DNA of 64,000 nucleotides from NCBI RefSeq assembly GCF_024347195.1, contig NZ_AP025281.1, positions 2,728,001 through 2,792,000 of the forward strand, written 5' to 3'. The DNA is from Aliamphritea hakodatensis. GTDB lineage: Bacteria; Pseudomonadota; Gammaproteobacteria; Pseudomonadales; Balneatricaceae. Positions within the stretch are counted from its first letter, which is position 1. Each line of letters opens with the position of its first letter. The notes beneath the pieces are model-generated. The model saw only the letters and a list, made by a program, of their open reading frames with translations. It did not search any database and was not told the DNA's origin. Shown here in pieces: positions 25,847-34,133 of this stretch. A program made the position numbers and the translations under genes.

Positions 25847-28108
25847 TTAAGCCATTGCCGCGACCACATCCAGCGCCAGTTCATTGTTATCATCAACGCT
25901 GATTTCGACCTCACCGCCCTCTTCAGACAGCTCGCCGAACAGAATCATTTCTGCCAGTGGCTTCTTGAGCTGCTCCTGAATCAGACGCTGCATCGGACGC
26001 GCCCCCATGGTTTCATCGTAGCCTTTCTCTGCCAGCCAGGTACGGGCTGCATCATCGATATTCAGCTGAACGCCCTTATCATCAAGCTGCACCTGCAGTT
26101 CAGTCAGGAACTTATCGACCACACCTTTGATAACATCCATCGGCAGAGCCTTGAACTGAATGATACCGTCGAGACGGTTACGGAACTCAGGGGTGAACAT
26201 CTTCTTGATCGCTTCCATACCGTCAGTGGTATGGTCCTGATGCGTAAAGCCGATTGAGGCACGGCTCATCTGCTCAACTCCGGCATTGGTGGTCATTACC
26301 AGAATAACGTTGCGGAAATCAGCCTTGCGGCCATTGTTATCCGTCAGCGTGCCGTTATCCATTACCTGTAACAGCAGGTTGAATACTTCCGGATGAGCTT
26401 TTTCGATCTCGTCCAGCAGCAATACAGAGTGCGGCGACTTGGTAACCGCTTCCGTCAGCAGGCCACCCTGATCATAACCGACATAGCCCGGAGGCGCACC
26501 GATCAGACGGGAAACCGTATGCCGCTCCATGTACTCCGACATATCGAAGCGAATCAGTTCAATGCCCATAATACGGGCCAGCTGATTGGTTACCTCGGTT
26601 TTACCTACACCGGTCGGGCCGGAAAACAGGAATGACCCCACGGGTTTGTTCGGCTCTTTAAGGCCCGCACGGGACAGCTTGATTGCCGCAGACAGGGTAT
26701 CAATTGCTTCGTCCTGACCCAGCACCACCATCTTCAGATTCTTATCCAGCTTTTTTAGCTGTTCCTTATCTGAAGCGGTGACATTATTCACCGGAATACG
26801 GGCAATTTTGGCCACCACGCTTTCCACTTCAGCCACATCAATCAGCTCGGCACGCTTCTCTTCAGGCACCAGACGCTGATAAGCACCGGCCTCATCAATC
26901 ACATCGATTGCCTTGTCCGGCATATGTTTATCATTGATATAACGGTCAGCAAGCTCAGAAGCGACCCGCAGCGCATTATCGGTGTACGTGATCTCATGAT
27001 GTTCTTCGAAGCGGCTGCGCAGCCCCTGCAGGATACGGTAAGTATCATCGACAGACGGCTCAAGCACATCCACCTTCTGGAAGCGGCGCGCCAGAGCACG
27101 GTCTTTTTCAAAGATGCCGCGGAATTCCTGAAAAGTGGTCGAGCCGATACAGCGTAACTGACCGGAGCTCAGCAGCGGCTTAAGCAGATTAGAGGCATCC
27201 ATTGAGCCACCGGAAGCAGCACCCGCCCCGATGATGGTATGGATCTCGTCAATAAACAGGATCGCGTGGTCCAGCTTACGGATTTCATTCAGCAGACCCT
27301 TAAGGCGTTTCTCAAAATCACCGCGGTACTTGGTACCGGCCAGCAATGCGCCAAGATCAAGGGAATACACTGTGCTCTCGGATATCACTTCGGGAACAGA
27401 ACCCTCGATGATCAGCTTTGCCAGGCCTTCCGCAATGGCTGTCTTACCCACCCCGGCTTCACCCACCAGCAGCGGGTTATTTTTACGGCGCCGGGAAAGG
27501 ATCTGCACCACCCGCTCAACTTCATCATCACGGCCAACCAGCGGATCGATATTACCCGCTTCCGCCTCTTTATTAAGATTCACCGCATAATTGGCCAGCG
27601 GGCTCTTATCTTTCTCGGTGGAAGGGCTGGCTTCACTCAGATCATCCAGTGCGGCCGGCTCTTCTGAATCTGAAACCTTGGAAATCCCGTGGGAGATATA
27701 ATTAACAATATCAATGCGCTCAATGCCCTGCTGCTGCAGCACATACACCGCCTGACTTTCCTGTTCACTGAAGATTGCCACCAGCACATTGGCGCCGGTT
27801 ACTTCAGATTTACCGGAGGACTGTACATGGAACACCGCCCGCTGCAGCACACGCTGAAAACCGAGCGTGGGCTGTGTTTCAAGATCCGGGATATTGTCCG
27901 GCAGTAAAGGCGTAGTGTCCTCAATAAAAGAGGCCAGTGAGACCCTTAACTTATCAACGTCAACACCACATGCCTGTAATACAGAATGGGCCTCTGAATT
28001 ATCTAACAAAGCCAGCAACAGATGCTCAACCGTCATAAATTCATGACGTTTTGCACGAGCACTATTAAAAGCCACACTCAGCGTATCTTCTAACTCTTTA
28101 TTCAACAT
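25847..28108 (-). CDS. clpA: ATP-dependent Clp protease ATPase subunit ClpA
   Basis: ClpA unfolds substrates and feeds them to ClpP. The 753-residue Hsp100 protein has the N domain that binds ClpS (residues 1-145), a D1 AAA+ module with GEAGVGKT and LFIDEIHTIIGAG, and a D2 module with GPTGVGKT and LLLDEIEKAHPEVFN. It ends with the LTELQVQLDD...GARPMQRLIQ region. The start chosen is MLNKELEDTL, which has a GGAG site upstream; a longer frame would overlap clpS. Thirteen bases separate it from clpS. Its partner clpP is about 15 kb away. Confidence 0.97.
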   Translation of the reverse strand: MLNKELEDTLSVAFNSARAKRHEFMTVEHLLLALLDNSEAHSVLQACGVDVDKLRVSLASFIEDTTPLLPDNIPDLETQPTLGFQRVLQRAVFHVQSSGKSEVTGANVLVAIFSEQESQAVYVLQQQGIERIDIVNYISHGISKVSDSEEPAALDDLSEASPSTEKDKSPLANYAVNLNKEAEAGNIDPLVGRDDEVERVVQILSRRRKNNPLLVGEAGVGKTAIAEGLAKLIIEGSVPEVISESTVYSLDLGALLAGTKYRGDFEKRLKGLLNEIRKLDHAILFIDEIHTIIGAGAASGGSMDASNLLKPLLSSGQLRCIGSTTFQEFRGIFEKDRALARRFQKVDVLEPSVDDTYRILQGLRSRFEEHHEITYTDNALRVASELADRYINDKHMPDKAIDVIDEAGAYQRLVPEEKRAELIDVAEVESVVAKIARIPVNNVTASDKEQLKKLDKNLKMVVLGQDEAIDTLSAAIKLSRAGLKEPNKPVGSFLFSGPTGVGKTEVTNQLARIMGIELIRFDMSEYMERHTVSRLIGAPPGYVGYDQGGLLTEAVTKSPHSVLLLDEIEKAHPEVFNLLLQVMDNGTLTDNNGRKADFRNVILVMTTNAGVEQMSRASIGFTHQDHTTDGMEAIKKMFTPEFRNRLDGIIQFKALPMDVIKGVVDKFLTELQVQLDDKGVQLNIDDAARTWLAEKGYDETMGARPMQRLIQEQLKKPLAEMILFGELSEEGGEVEISVDDNNELALDVVAAMA

Positions 28109-28121
28109 AATAATCGCTCCG

Positions 28122-28475
28122 CTACGCTTGCTCGACTTCACACAGCAACGGGTGCTTACTCTCCTTAGCGTACTGATTCACCTGAGTTGCTTTTGTTTCT
28201 GCGACATCCCGGGTATACACACCGCACACAGCTTTACCCTTAGTATGGACCGTTAACATAACTTGTGTGGCTTTTTCTTGATTCATAGAGAAAAAAACCA
28301 TTAGTATTTCCACCACAAAGTCCATAGGGGTATAGTCATCGTTCATCAATAGTACTTGGTACATTGAAGGACGTTTTAGTTCAGGCTTTGCAACTTCTTC
28401 GACTACGCCGGTACCATGATCATGTGGATCCTGATCGTCGGCAGAACAACGGATTGTTGTTTGTAAATGACGCAT
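28122..28475 (-). CDS. clpS: ClpA adaptor ClpS
   Basis: ClpS recognises N-degron proteins and hands them to ClpAP. The approximately 117-residue protein has a flexible N-terminal region and the core MYQVLLMNDDYTPMDFVVEIL, which contains the Asn and Asp residues of the N-degron pocket, followed by HTKGKAVCGVYTRDVAETK. I used the ATG of MRHLQTTI. A TTG eight codons further upstream (at 28499) is also possible, and neither has a clear ribosome site. The gene is transcribed with clpA and is divergent from cspD. Confidence 0.95.
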   Translation of the reverse strand: MRHLQTTIRCSADDQDPHDHGTGVVEEVAKPELKRPSMYQVLLMNDDYTPMDFVVEILMVFFSMNQEKATQVMLTVHTKGKAVCGVYTRDVAETKATQVNQYAKESKHPLLCEVEQA

Positions 28476-28728
28476 ATCACATTTCACAATTTTTACCAAT
28501 TTTTATATCTCATAATGGGGAGTGTTGTAATGCTCGTCTAAGTCCGAAGAATGTTATAATTTTTTTTGCAGGAGGAATAATAAATTTGTTGTATCGGTAG
28601 TCCCTGCGAGACATTTTCAGAAACATGGAAGCACCTCAGCTGTAGTACATTGTATCAACAGAGGTCGTTCAGTTAACAGACCCACGGAGCTTAGGGTCGC
28701 AGTTTTAATCGGAAATTGGGGGACACCA

Positions 28729-28965
28729 ATGTACACAGGGAAAGTCAAGTGGTTCAATAACGCCAAAGGCTTTGGATTTATTATATCGCAAGAACATGAT
28801 GAAGACTTATTTGCTCACTATTCGGTAATTCTTATCGATGGCTATAAAAGCTTAAAAGCTGGCCAGGAAGTGAGCTTTGAGACGACACCGGGCCCTAAGG
28901 GTATCCACGCGATCAACATCAAACCTATTGAAGTTACGGCACTGGAAGAAGCGGAAAGTTCATAA
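28729..28965 (+). CDS. cspD: Cold-shock-like protein CspD
   Basis: This 78-residue single-stranded nucleic acid-binding protein has RNP1 KGFGFII and an altered RNP2 DLFAHYS, and a short acidic tail ALEEAESS. Position next to clpS-clpA, the length and the altered RNP2 point to CspD, which in Escherichia coli blocks replication in slow-growing cells, rather than to CspA. It has a long leader of more than 200 bases shared with the divergent clpS promoter region, and a gggggac site before the ATG. Confidence 0.92.
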   Translation: MYTGKVKWFNNAKGFGFIISQEHDEDLFAHYSVILIDGYKSLKAGQEVSFETTPGPKGIHAINIKPIEVTALEEAESS

Positions 28966-28990
28966 GCAACTTCTAACCACTTCAAACGAT

Positions 28991-29017
28991 AAAAGGCAGC
29001 TTACGCTGCCTTTTTTG
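28991..29017. terminator. Terminator between cspD and icd
   Basis: A stem aaaaggcagc/gctgcctttt with a 4-base loop runs into TTTTTT on the plus strand; the A-run on the other side may also help to end icd. Confidence 0.9.
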
Positions 29018-29050
29018 TATCTCTCACACACAAACTGAACGCCCCTGCCC

Positions 29051-30307
29051 TCAGCCCATATGCTGAATAATCGCCTCCCCGAAACCCGAACTGGACACCT
29101 TTGTAGCCCCATCCATCAGACGCTCAAAATCATAGGTAACCGTTTTCGCAGCAATCGCACCGTCCATCCCTTTAATGATCAGGTCGGCCGCTTCAAGCCA
29201 GCCAAGATGACGCAGCATCATTTCGGCAGACAATATAATCGAGCCGGGATTGACCATATCTTTACCGGCATATTTAGGTGCTGTGCCGTGGGTCGCCTCA
29301 AAAATAGCCACGCGGTCCGATAAGTTAGCACCGGGCGCAATACCTATACCGCCCACCTCCGCAGCCAGCGCATCAGACAGATAATCACCGTTCAGATTCA
29401 GCGTGGCGACCACATCATACTCAGCCGGCCTGAGCAGTATCTGCTGTAACATCGCGTCTGCAATGACATCCTTGACGACAATTTCTCGCCCGCTGTCCGG
29501 ATTCCTGAAGCTCATCCAGGGGCCGCCGTCCATCAGCTGCGCACCAAACTCATCTTTTGCCAGCTCATACCCCCATTCCTTAAAGGCACCTTCGGTAAAC
29601 TTCATGATGTTACCTTTATGAACCAGTGTAAGAGACCGGCGGTCATTATCCACGCAATACTGCAACGCCTTACGCACCAGACGCTTAGTCCCCTCTTCTG
29701 ATACCGGCTTAATACCGATACCGCACATCTGATCAAAACGGATTTTTGTGACGCCCATTTCCTGCTGCAGAAAGTCAATTACCTTCTGCGCTTCAGCTGT
29801 GCCCGCCTGCCACTCGATCCCGGCATAAATATCTTCAGAATTCTCCCGATAAATCACCATATCAACGTCACCGGGATTCACAACAGGACTGGGTACCCCC
29901 TGAAACCAGCGCACCGGACGCTGGCATACATACAGATCCAACTCCTGACGCAGGGCAACATTCAGAGAACGGATCCCTCCGCCGACAGGGGTCGTCAGCG
30001 GCCCTTTAATGCCCACTGCAAAATCTTTAAATGCCTGCAACGTTTCATCCGGCAACCAGGTATCCTGATCATAGACCTGCGTTGCCTTCTCGCCGGCATA
30101 CACTTCCATCCAGGCTATTTTCCTGCTGCCACCGTAAGCCTGTTTTATCGCAGCATCGACCACATCAATCATGACCGGTGATACATCCATCCCGATTCCG
30201 TCGCCTTCGATATACGGAATCACCGGCCGGTCTGGCACCTGAATCAGGTTGTCACCGGTAAATGTTATTTTCTCACCCTCGGGAACACGAATATGTTGGT
30301 ATGCCAT
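29051..30307 (-). CDS. icd: NADP-dependent isocitrate dehydrogenase
   Basis: Icd turns isocitrate into 2-oxoglutarate and CO2 in the citric acid cycle. The 418-residue protein is the dimeric Escherichia coli type: PYIEGDGIGMDVSP at the N terminus, the substrate and phosphorylation serine Ser114 in GGIRSLNVALRQ, NREN-like YRENSEDIYAGIEW, and ANLNGDYLSD-like TLNLNGDYLSDALAAEVGG. The conserved phosphorylation site leaves room for AceK control, but aceK is not in view. It is divergent from rluE, as in Escherichia coli. Confidence 0.97.
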   Translation of the reverse strand: MAYQHIRVPEGEKITFTGDNLIQVPDRPVIPYIEGDGIGMDVSPVMIDVVDAAIKQAYGGSRKIAWMEVYAGEKATQVYDQDTWLPDETLQAFKDFAVGIKGPLTTPVGGGIRSLNVALRQELDLYVCQRPVRWFQGVPSPVVNPGDVDMVIYRENSEDIYAGIEWQAGTAEAQKVIDFLQQEMGVTKIRFDQMCGIGIKPVSEEGTKRLVRKALQYCVDNDRRSLTLVHKGNIMKFTEGAFKEWGYELAKDEFGAQLMDGGPWMSFRNPDSGREIVVKDVIADAMLQQILLRPAEYDVVATLNLNGDYLSDALAAEVGGIGIAPGANLSDRVAIFEATHGTAPKYAGKDMVNPGSIILSAEMMLRHLGWLEAADLIIKGMDGAIAAKTVTYDFERLMDGATKVSSSGFGEAIIQHMG

Positions 30308-30450
30308 AGCTTACTCCACGTATACTTACGTCCGGAAAATTCTGAGTACGGGTCAGAGCCGTCAATCCATAAGCTTCGGCACAGAAGAATACGGAATCCA
30401 GCTTCCGTCCAGTCAGATTTAAATATAGTTTTCAGGTCACCGTCCTACAA

Positions 30451-31122
30451 ATGTCCAACGTCATACTTTTTAATAAGCCCTTTCAGGTACTCACCCAGTT
30501 TACTGACAATGAAGGACGGGCCACCCTGGCTGACTTTATCCGCCAGCCCGGTGTTTATGCCGCCGGACGCCTTGATTACGACTCTGAAGGCTTATTAATA
30601 CTCACCGACGACGGTCAGTTACAGCACCAGCTTGCCAACCCCAAATTTAAGATGGCCAAAACCTACTGGGCTCAGGTCGAAGGCGAAATTGACGAAAACG
30701 CCCTGAAAAAACTGCGCGAAGGCGTAGAACTGAAGGACGGCAAAACCCGGCCAGCAAAGGCAAGACACATTAACGAACCGGATGTCTGGCCCCGTAATCC
30801 ACCTATCCGTGAACGTAAAAACAAGCCGACCAGCTGGCTTGAACTGACCATCAGTGAAGGCAAAAACCGACAGGTCAGGCGCATGACCGCGGCTGTCGGC
30901 TTCCCGACACTGCGACTGATCAGAGCAAGTATTGGTGATTGGAAACTGGACTCTCTGAAGCCCGGCGAAAGCCGGTCAGAAACGGTCTTTTTACCCGCCA
31001 CCACAACAGACAAACCAAATCGGCGGCCACCGGCAAAACGCAGTAACGGGGGACAAAAAACAGGGCATACCGCACATAAAAAGCCCGGCAACAGAGCCGG
31101 GCGCAGACAAACTAAAAAATAA
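30451..31122 (+). CDS. rluE: 23S rRNA pseudouridine synthase RluE
   Basis: RluE makes a pseudouridine in 23S rRNA. The 223-residue protein has the RsuA-family catalytic motif AAGRLDYDSEGLLILT with its aspartate, a KTYWAQVEG strand and ISEGKNRQVRRM. It has no N-terminal S4 domain, in line with RluE. The last 40 or so residues are a basic, Gly/Lys/Arg-rich tail. The 3' end of the gene also carries the terminator of moaE on the other strand. Gene order (icd divergent, nudJ-mnmA-hflD-purB downstream) supports the assignment. Confidence 0.93.
   Translation: MSNVILFNKPFQVLTQFTDNEGRATLADFIRQPGVYAAGRLDYDSEGLLILTDDGQLQHQLANPKFKMAKTYWAQVEGEIDENALKKLREGVELKDGKTRPAKARHINEPDVWPRNPPIRERKNKPTSWLELTISEGKNRQVRRMTAAVGFPTLRLIRASIGDWKLDSLKPGESRSETVFLPATTTDKPNRRPPAKRSNGGQKTGHTAHKKPGNRAGRRQTKK
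31078..31102 (-). terminator. Terminator of moaE inside the rluE coding region
   Basis: On the minus strand gcccggc and gccgggc pair around a 6-base loop and are followed by TTTTT. The hairpin lies 35 bases past the moaE stop, within the final codons of rluE, so the basic rluE tail doubles as a terminator. Confidence 0.8.
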
Positions 31123-31136
31123 ACATTTCCGGGTGC

Positions 31137-31598
31137 TTATGTATCCCAGGAATCTGCGCGCGCCAGGTCACTGTCCTTTGCAGCCACCCAGTTCTCACCC
31201 TGCTCAGTAATCTCTTTCTTCCAGAATGGCGCGTCGCGCTTCAGGTAATCCATAATGAACTGTGCTGCTGCAAAACCGGCAACACGGTGAGGACTTGCCA
31301 CACCCACAAAGACAATATTGTCATTCAGCGCCAGCCGGCCAACACGGTGAACAATCACAATCGGACCCAGATCCCAGCGCTCCCGTGCCTGCAATGCAAT
31401 TTTTTCCAGAGACTTTTCGGTCATCCCGGGGTAATGCTCAAGCTCCATTGCTACCAGCCCGGGTCCGGACGCCATTTCCCGGACAATGCCGGTAAAGGTA
31501 ACAATCGCACCATGACTACCATCATCGTCCCGGATTAAGGCATTTAAACCACTGATATCGAAATCTTCCTGCTGAACTTTGATGATATTGCTGACCAC
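31137..31598 (-). CDS. moaE: Molybdopterin synthase catalytic subunit MoaE
   Basis: MoaE, with thiocarboxylated MoaD, puts sulfur into precursor Z to give molybdopterin. The 153-residue protein shows GAIVTFTGIVR, LELEHYPGMTEKSL-like MELEHYPGMTEKSLEKI, the HRVGRL segment and the active-site lysine region KRDAPFWKKE. No moaD, moaA or moaC lies nearby; the gene stands alone on the opposite strand between rluE and nudJ, which are neighbours in Escherichia coli. It has its own terminator. Confidence 0.95.
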   Translation of the reverse strand: MVSNIIKVQQEDFDISGLNALIRDDDGSHGAIVTFTGIVREMASGPGLVAMELEHYPGMTEKSLEKIALQARERWDLGPIVIVHRVGRLALNDNIVFVGVASPHRVAGFAAAQFIMDYLKRDAPFWKKEITEQGENWVAAKDSDLARADSWDT

Positions 31599-31651
31599 CT
31601 GAAACTCCGTACCACAAACACAAAAATGACTATTTAAAACTCAGGAAAAGC

Positions 31652-32161
31652 ATGACCAGAAATGCTAAGGTTGTCCACCTAAAAAGTCATAACCGATATG
31701 GATATTTTACACCCATGCGCTGGACTCCACACGCCACCGTTGCCACCATCGTAGAAGATAACGGACGTTTCCTGTTTGTTGAAGAACACTCCCCCACCCT
31801 GAACAGGCTGGTGATCAATCAGCCGGCAGGCCATCTGGAAGCCAACGAAAGCTTTACTGAAGCGGCCCGGCGAGAAACCCTGGAAGAAACCGGCTGGCAT
31901 GTGGAACCCGAAGCACTTCTGGGCATGTACGTTTATAAAGCACCGGGGAACGGCACGGTATATCACCGCTTTACCTTTATTGCCCGGGCGATTTCAGAAC
32001 AGCCGGATGCTGAACTGGATACCGGCATAGAGCGCGCCTTATGGCTGACCTACGATGAACTGATCGCCCGCAAGGGTGACCTGCGCAGCCCGACAGTTCT
32101 GCAATGCCTTGATGACTATCTGAAAGGTCAGCGTTACCCGCTGAACTTTATTCATGATTAA
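31652..32161 (+). CDS. nudJ: Nudix hydrolase NudJ
   Basis: This phosphatase is believed to act on thiamine or nucleoside phosphates. The Nudix box GHLEANESFTEAARRETLEETGW is complete, with the REXXEE glutamates that bind magnesium. The C-terminal LRSPTVLQCLDDYLKGQRYPL matches the NudJ family. Start choice: an aggaaaa site five bases before the ATG favours the long form (169 residues). The family N terminus aligns with a second ATG at 31715, which lacks a ribosome site, so the first 21 residues may be an extension. It is followed 69 bases later by mnmA. Confidence 0.92.
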   Translation: MTRNAKVVHLKSHNRYGYFTPMRWTPHATVATIVEDNGRFLFVEEHSPTLNRLVINQPAGHLEANESFTEAARRETLEETGWHVEPEALLGMYVYKAPGNGTVYHRFTFIARAISEQPDAELDTGIERALWLTYDELIARKGDLRSPTVLQCLDDYLKGQRYPLNFIHD

Positions 32162-32230
32162 GCTTTAATATTGCCAGCCGCATCCCCATATTAGAAATTT
32201 GCACACAGCCATTACGAGCCAGTATTTTTT

Positions 32231-33334
32231 ATGAGTAATAACGCCACTACCAAAGTCATTGTCGGCATGTCCGGCGGTGTTGATTCATCTGTTTCCGCTC
32301 TGCTTCTGCAGCAACAGGGCTATCAGGTTGAAGGCCTGTTCATGAAAAACTGGGATGAAGATGACGGCACCGATTACTGTACCGCCATGGATGACCTGGC
32401 TGACGCACAGGCGGTTTGCGATAAACTGGGCCTCACCCTGCACACGGCAAACTTTGCTGCTGAGTACTGGGACAACGTCTTCGAGCATTTTCTTGAAGAA
32501 TACAAGGCCGGTCGCACCCCCAACCCGGACATTCTGTGTAACCGTGAGATCAAGTTTAAAGCCTTCCTTGAATATGCCCAGACCCTGGGAGCCGACAAAA
32601 TTGCAACCGGCCACTATGTACGCCGCAGCGATATCAATGGGCACGCCTGCCTGCTGAAAGGTCTGGATAATAACAAGGATCAGAGCTACTTCCTGCATCA
32701 GGTAGGCAGCGAAGAGCTGGCAATGACCCTGTTCCCTGTCGGTGAACTTGAAAAGCCGGAAGTACGCCGCCTGGCTGAAGAACATGACCTGGTTACCCAC
32801 AACAAAAAAGACAGTACCGGCATTTGCTTTATCGGCGAGCGCCGCTTCAGCGACTTCCTGAAACAGTACCTGCCGGCACAACCGGGCGACATCCAAACCC
32901 CGGATGGTGATGTGATTGGCCAGCACCAGGGGCTGATGTATCACACCATCGGTCAGCGTCAGGGGCTGGGCATCGGCGGCCTGAAAGATTATCCGGAAAT
33001 TCCGTGGTTTGTTGCCGAAAAAGATCTGGAACGAAATGTACTGGTCGCCGTACAGGGCACCTCCCACGAACGGCTGTTCAGTGACTGGCTCAGCGCCAGT
33101 GACATTTTCTGGATCTCCGAAGCACCGGCTGAACTGCCGGTACGCTGTAAAGCAAAAGTCCGTTATCGTCAGGATGATCAGGCCTGCACCATTGAAGCCG
33201 GAGAAAAGGGTGGCTACCTTATCCGCTTTGACGAACCACAGCGCGCCGTCACACCCGGCCAGTCCGTTGTTTTTTACGCTGAAGAAGTGTGCATTGGCGG
33301 CGGCGTCATTGAAACTACCGGTAAGCGAGGCTAG
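32231..33334 (+). CDS. mnmA: tRNA-specific 2-thiouridylase MnmA
   Basis: MnmA places sulfur on the wobble uridine of tRNA-Lys, -Glu and -Gln. The 367-residue protein has the PP-loop SGGVDSS for ATP, the nucleophile Cys103 (PDILCN) and the second catalytic Cys199 (STGICFIG), at the family spacing. C-terminal domains for tRNA binding are intact. hflD starts seven bases after it, so the two are co-transcribed, as in Escherichia coli. Confidence 0.97.
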   Translation: MSNNATTKVIVGMSGGVDSSVSALLLQQQGYQVEGLFMKNWDEDDGTDYCTAMDDLADAQAVCDKLGLTLHTANFAAEYWDNVFEHFLEEYKAGRTPNPDILCNREIKFKAFLEYAQTLGADKIATGHYVRRSDINGHACLLKGLDNNKDQSYFLHQVGSEELAMTLFPVGELEKPEVRRLAEEHDLVTHNKKDSTGICFIGERRFSDFLKQYLPAQPGDIQTPDGDVIGQHQGLMYHTIGQRQGLGIGGLKDYPEIPWFVAEKDLERNVLVAVQGTSHERLFSDWLSASDIFWISEAPAELPVRCKAKVRYRQDDQACTIEAGEKGGYLIRFDEPQRAVTPGQSVVFYAEEVCIGGGVIETTGKRG

Positions 33335-33341
33335 ACACATC

Positions 33342-34007
33342 ATGTCACAGGCAACACATAATCAGGCAATTGCACTGGCAGGGCTGTTCCAGGCTGCCAG
33401 CCTGGTCGAACAGATCGCAACCCGGGGTATGGTGCAGCAAAGCAATCTGGAAACCTGTATTCGCAGCGTATTCGTCACCAATCCGGACAGCACTGCAGAA
33501 ATCTACGGCGGCGAACGCGCCCTGCCGGTCAGCCTCGGTACGGGATTCCGTCACCTGCAGGAACTGATCGACAAAGACCGCTCCAAGCAGAATCAGGATG
33601 TCATCCGCTACGCCCTCAGCCTGTTGCACCTGGAAAAGAAGCTCAATAAACAACCTGAGCTTTTCAATACCATTGCTGAGCGGCTACTGAAAATCGAACA
33701 GCAGGCGAAATACTTTAATGATCAGGAAAACCTGATTGATAACGCAGCGACTCTGACACACCCGACGATCATTGCCAATCTGGCGAGCCTCTATCAGGAC
33801 ACCCTCAGCACCTTTAAATTCCGCATTCAGGTAACCGGTGAACCCCGTCATCTGCAAAATGCGGAAAACGCTGACAAGATTCGGGCCTTACTGCTGGCAG
33901 GTATCCGTGCAGCGGTGCTGTGGCGTCAGAGTGGCGGCAAGCGTTGGCAGTTACTGTTCTTCAAGTCCCGCATTCGCCCGGCCATTACTGACATCACCGG
34001 ACGCTGA
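33342..34007 (+). CDS. hflD: HflD (high-frequency lysogenisation regulator family)
   Basis: HflD is an all-helical, peripherally membrane-associated protein known in Escherichia coli for its effect on phage lambda CII; its normal job is unclear. The 221-residue protein has AIALAGLFQAASLVEQIAT at the N terminus and IRALLLAGIRAAVLW and FKSRIRP near the C terminus, all family hallmarks. I chose the ATG right after mnmA; a longer in-frame reading would extend deep into mnmA. purB follows as in enterobacteria. Confidence 0.95.
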   Translation: MSQATHNQAIALAGLFQAASLVEQIATRGMVQQSNLETCIRSVFVTNPDSTAEIYGGERALPVSLGTGFRHLQELIDKDRSKQNQDVIRYALSLLHLEKKLNKQPELFNTIAERLLKIEQQAKYFNDQENLIDNAATLTHPTIIANLASLYQDTLSTFKFRIQVTGEPRHLQNAENADKIRALLLAGIRAAVLWRQSGGKRWQLLFFKSRIRPAITDITGR

Positions 34008-34054
34008 AGAGGCAACATAAAACGTGTTTCTGCAACTTATGAATGTGTAAAAAG

Positions 34055-34086
34055 ACGCCGGGCGGATTTTCCTCTCCCGGCGTTTT
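34055..34086 (+). terminator. Probable terminator of mnmA-hflD
   Basis: An 8-base-pair stem (acgccggg with cccggcgt) around a 13-base loop is followed by only four T. The loop is long and the T-run short, so it may be partial. Confidence 0.5.
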
Positions 34087-34089
34087 CGC

Positions 34090-34095
34090 TATAAT
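34090..34095 (+). promoter_or_regulatory. Probable -10 box of the purB promoter
   Basis: A consensus TATAAT lies 38 bases before the purB ATG. The matching -35 position (34067-34072, ttttcc at a 17-base spacing) is weak. No PurR-like palindrome is evident. Confidence 0.5.
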
Positions 34096-34133
34096 TCGCC
34101 CTCAAAATTTAATTCATCAGGTAATGCCTCGTT

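Noticed and set aside
32285..33343. Long open frame of 352 codons on the minus strand opposite mnmA
   Set aside because: It mirrors the codon pattern of mnmA, matches no family I know and has no ribosome site; mnmA itself is certain.
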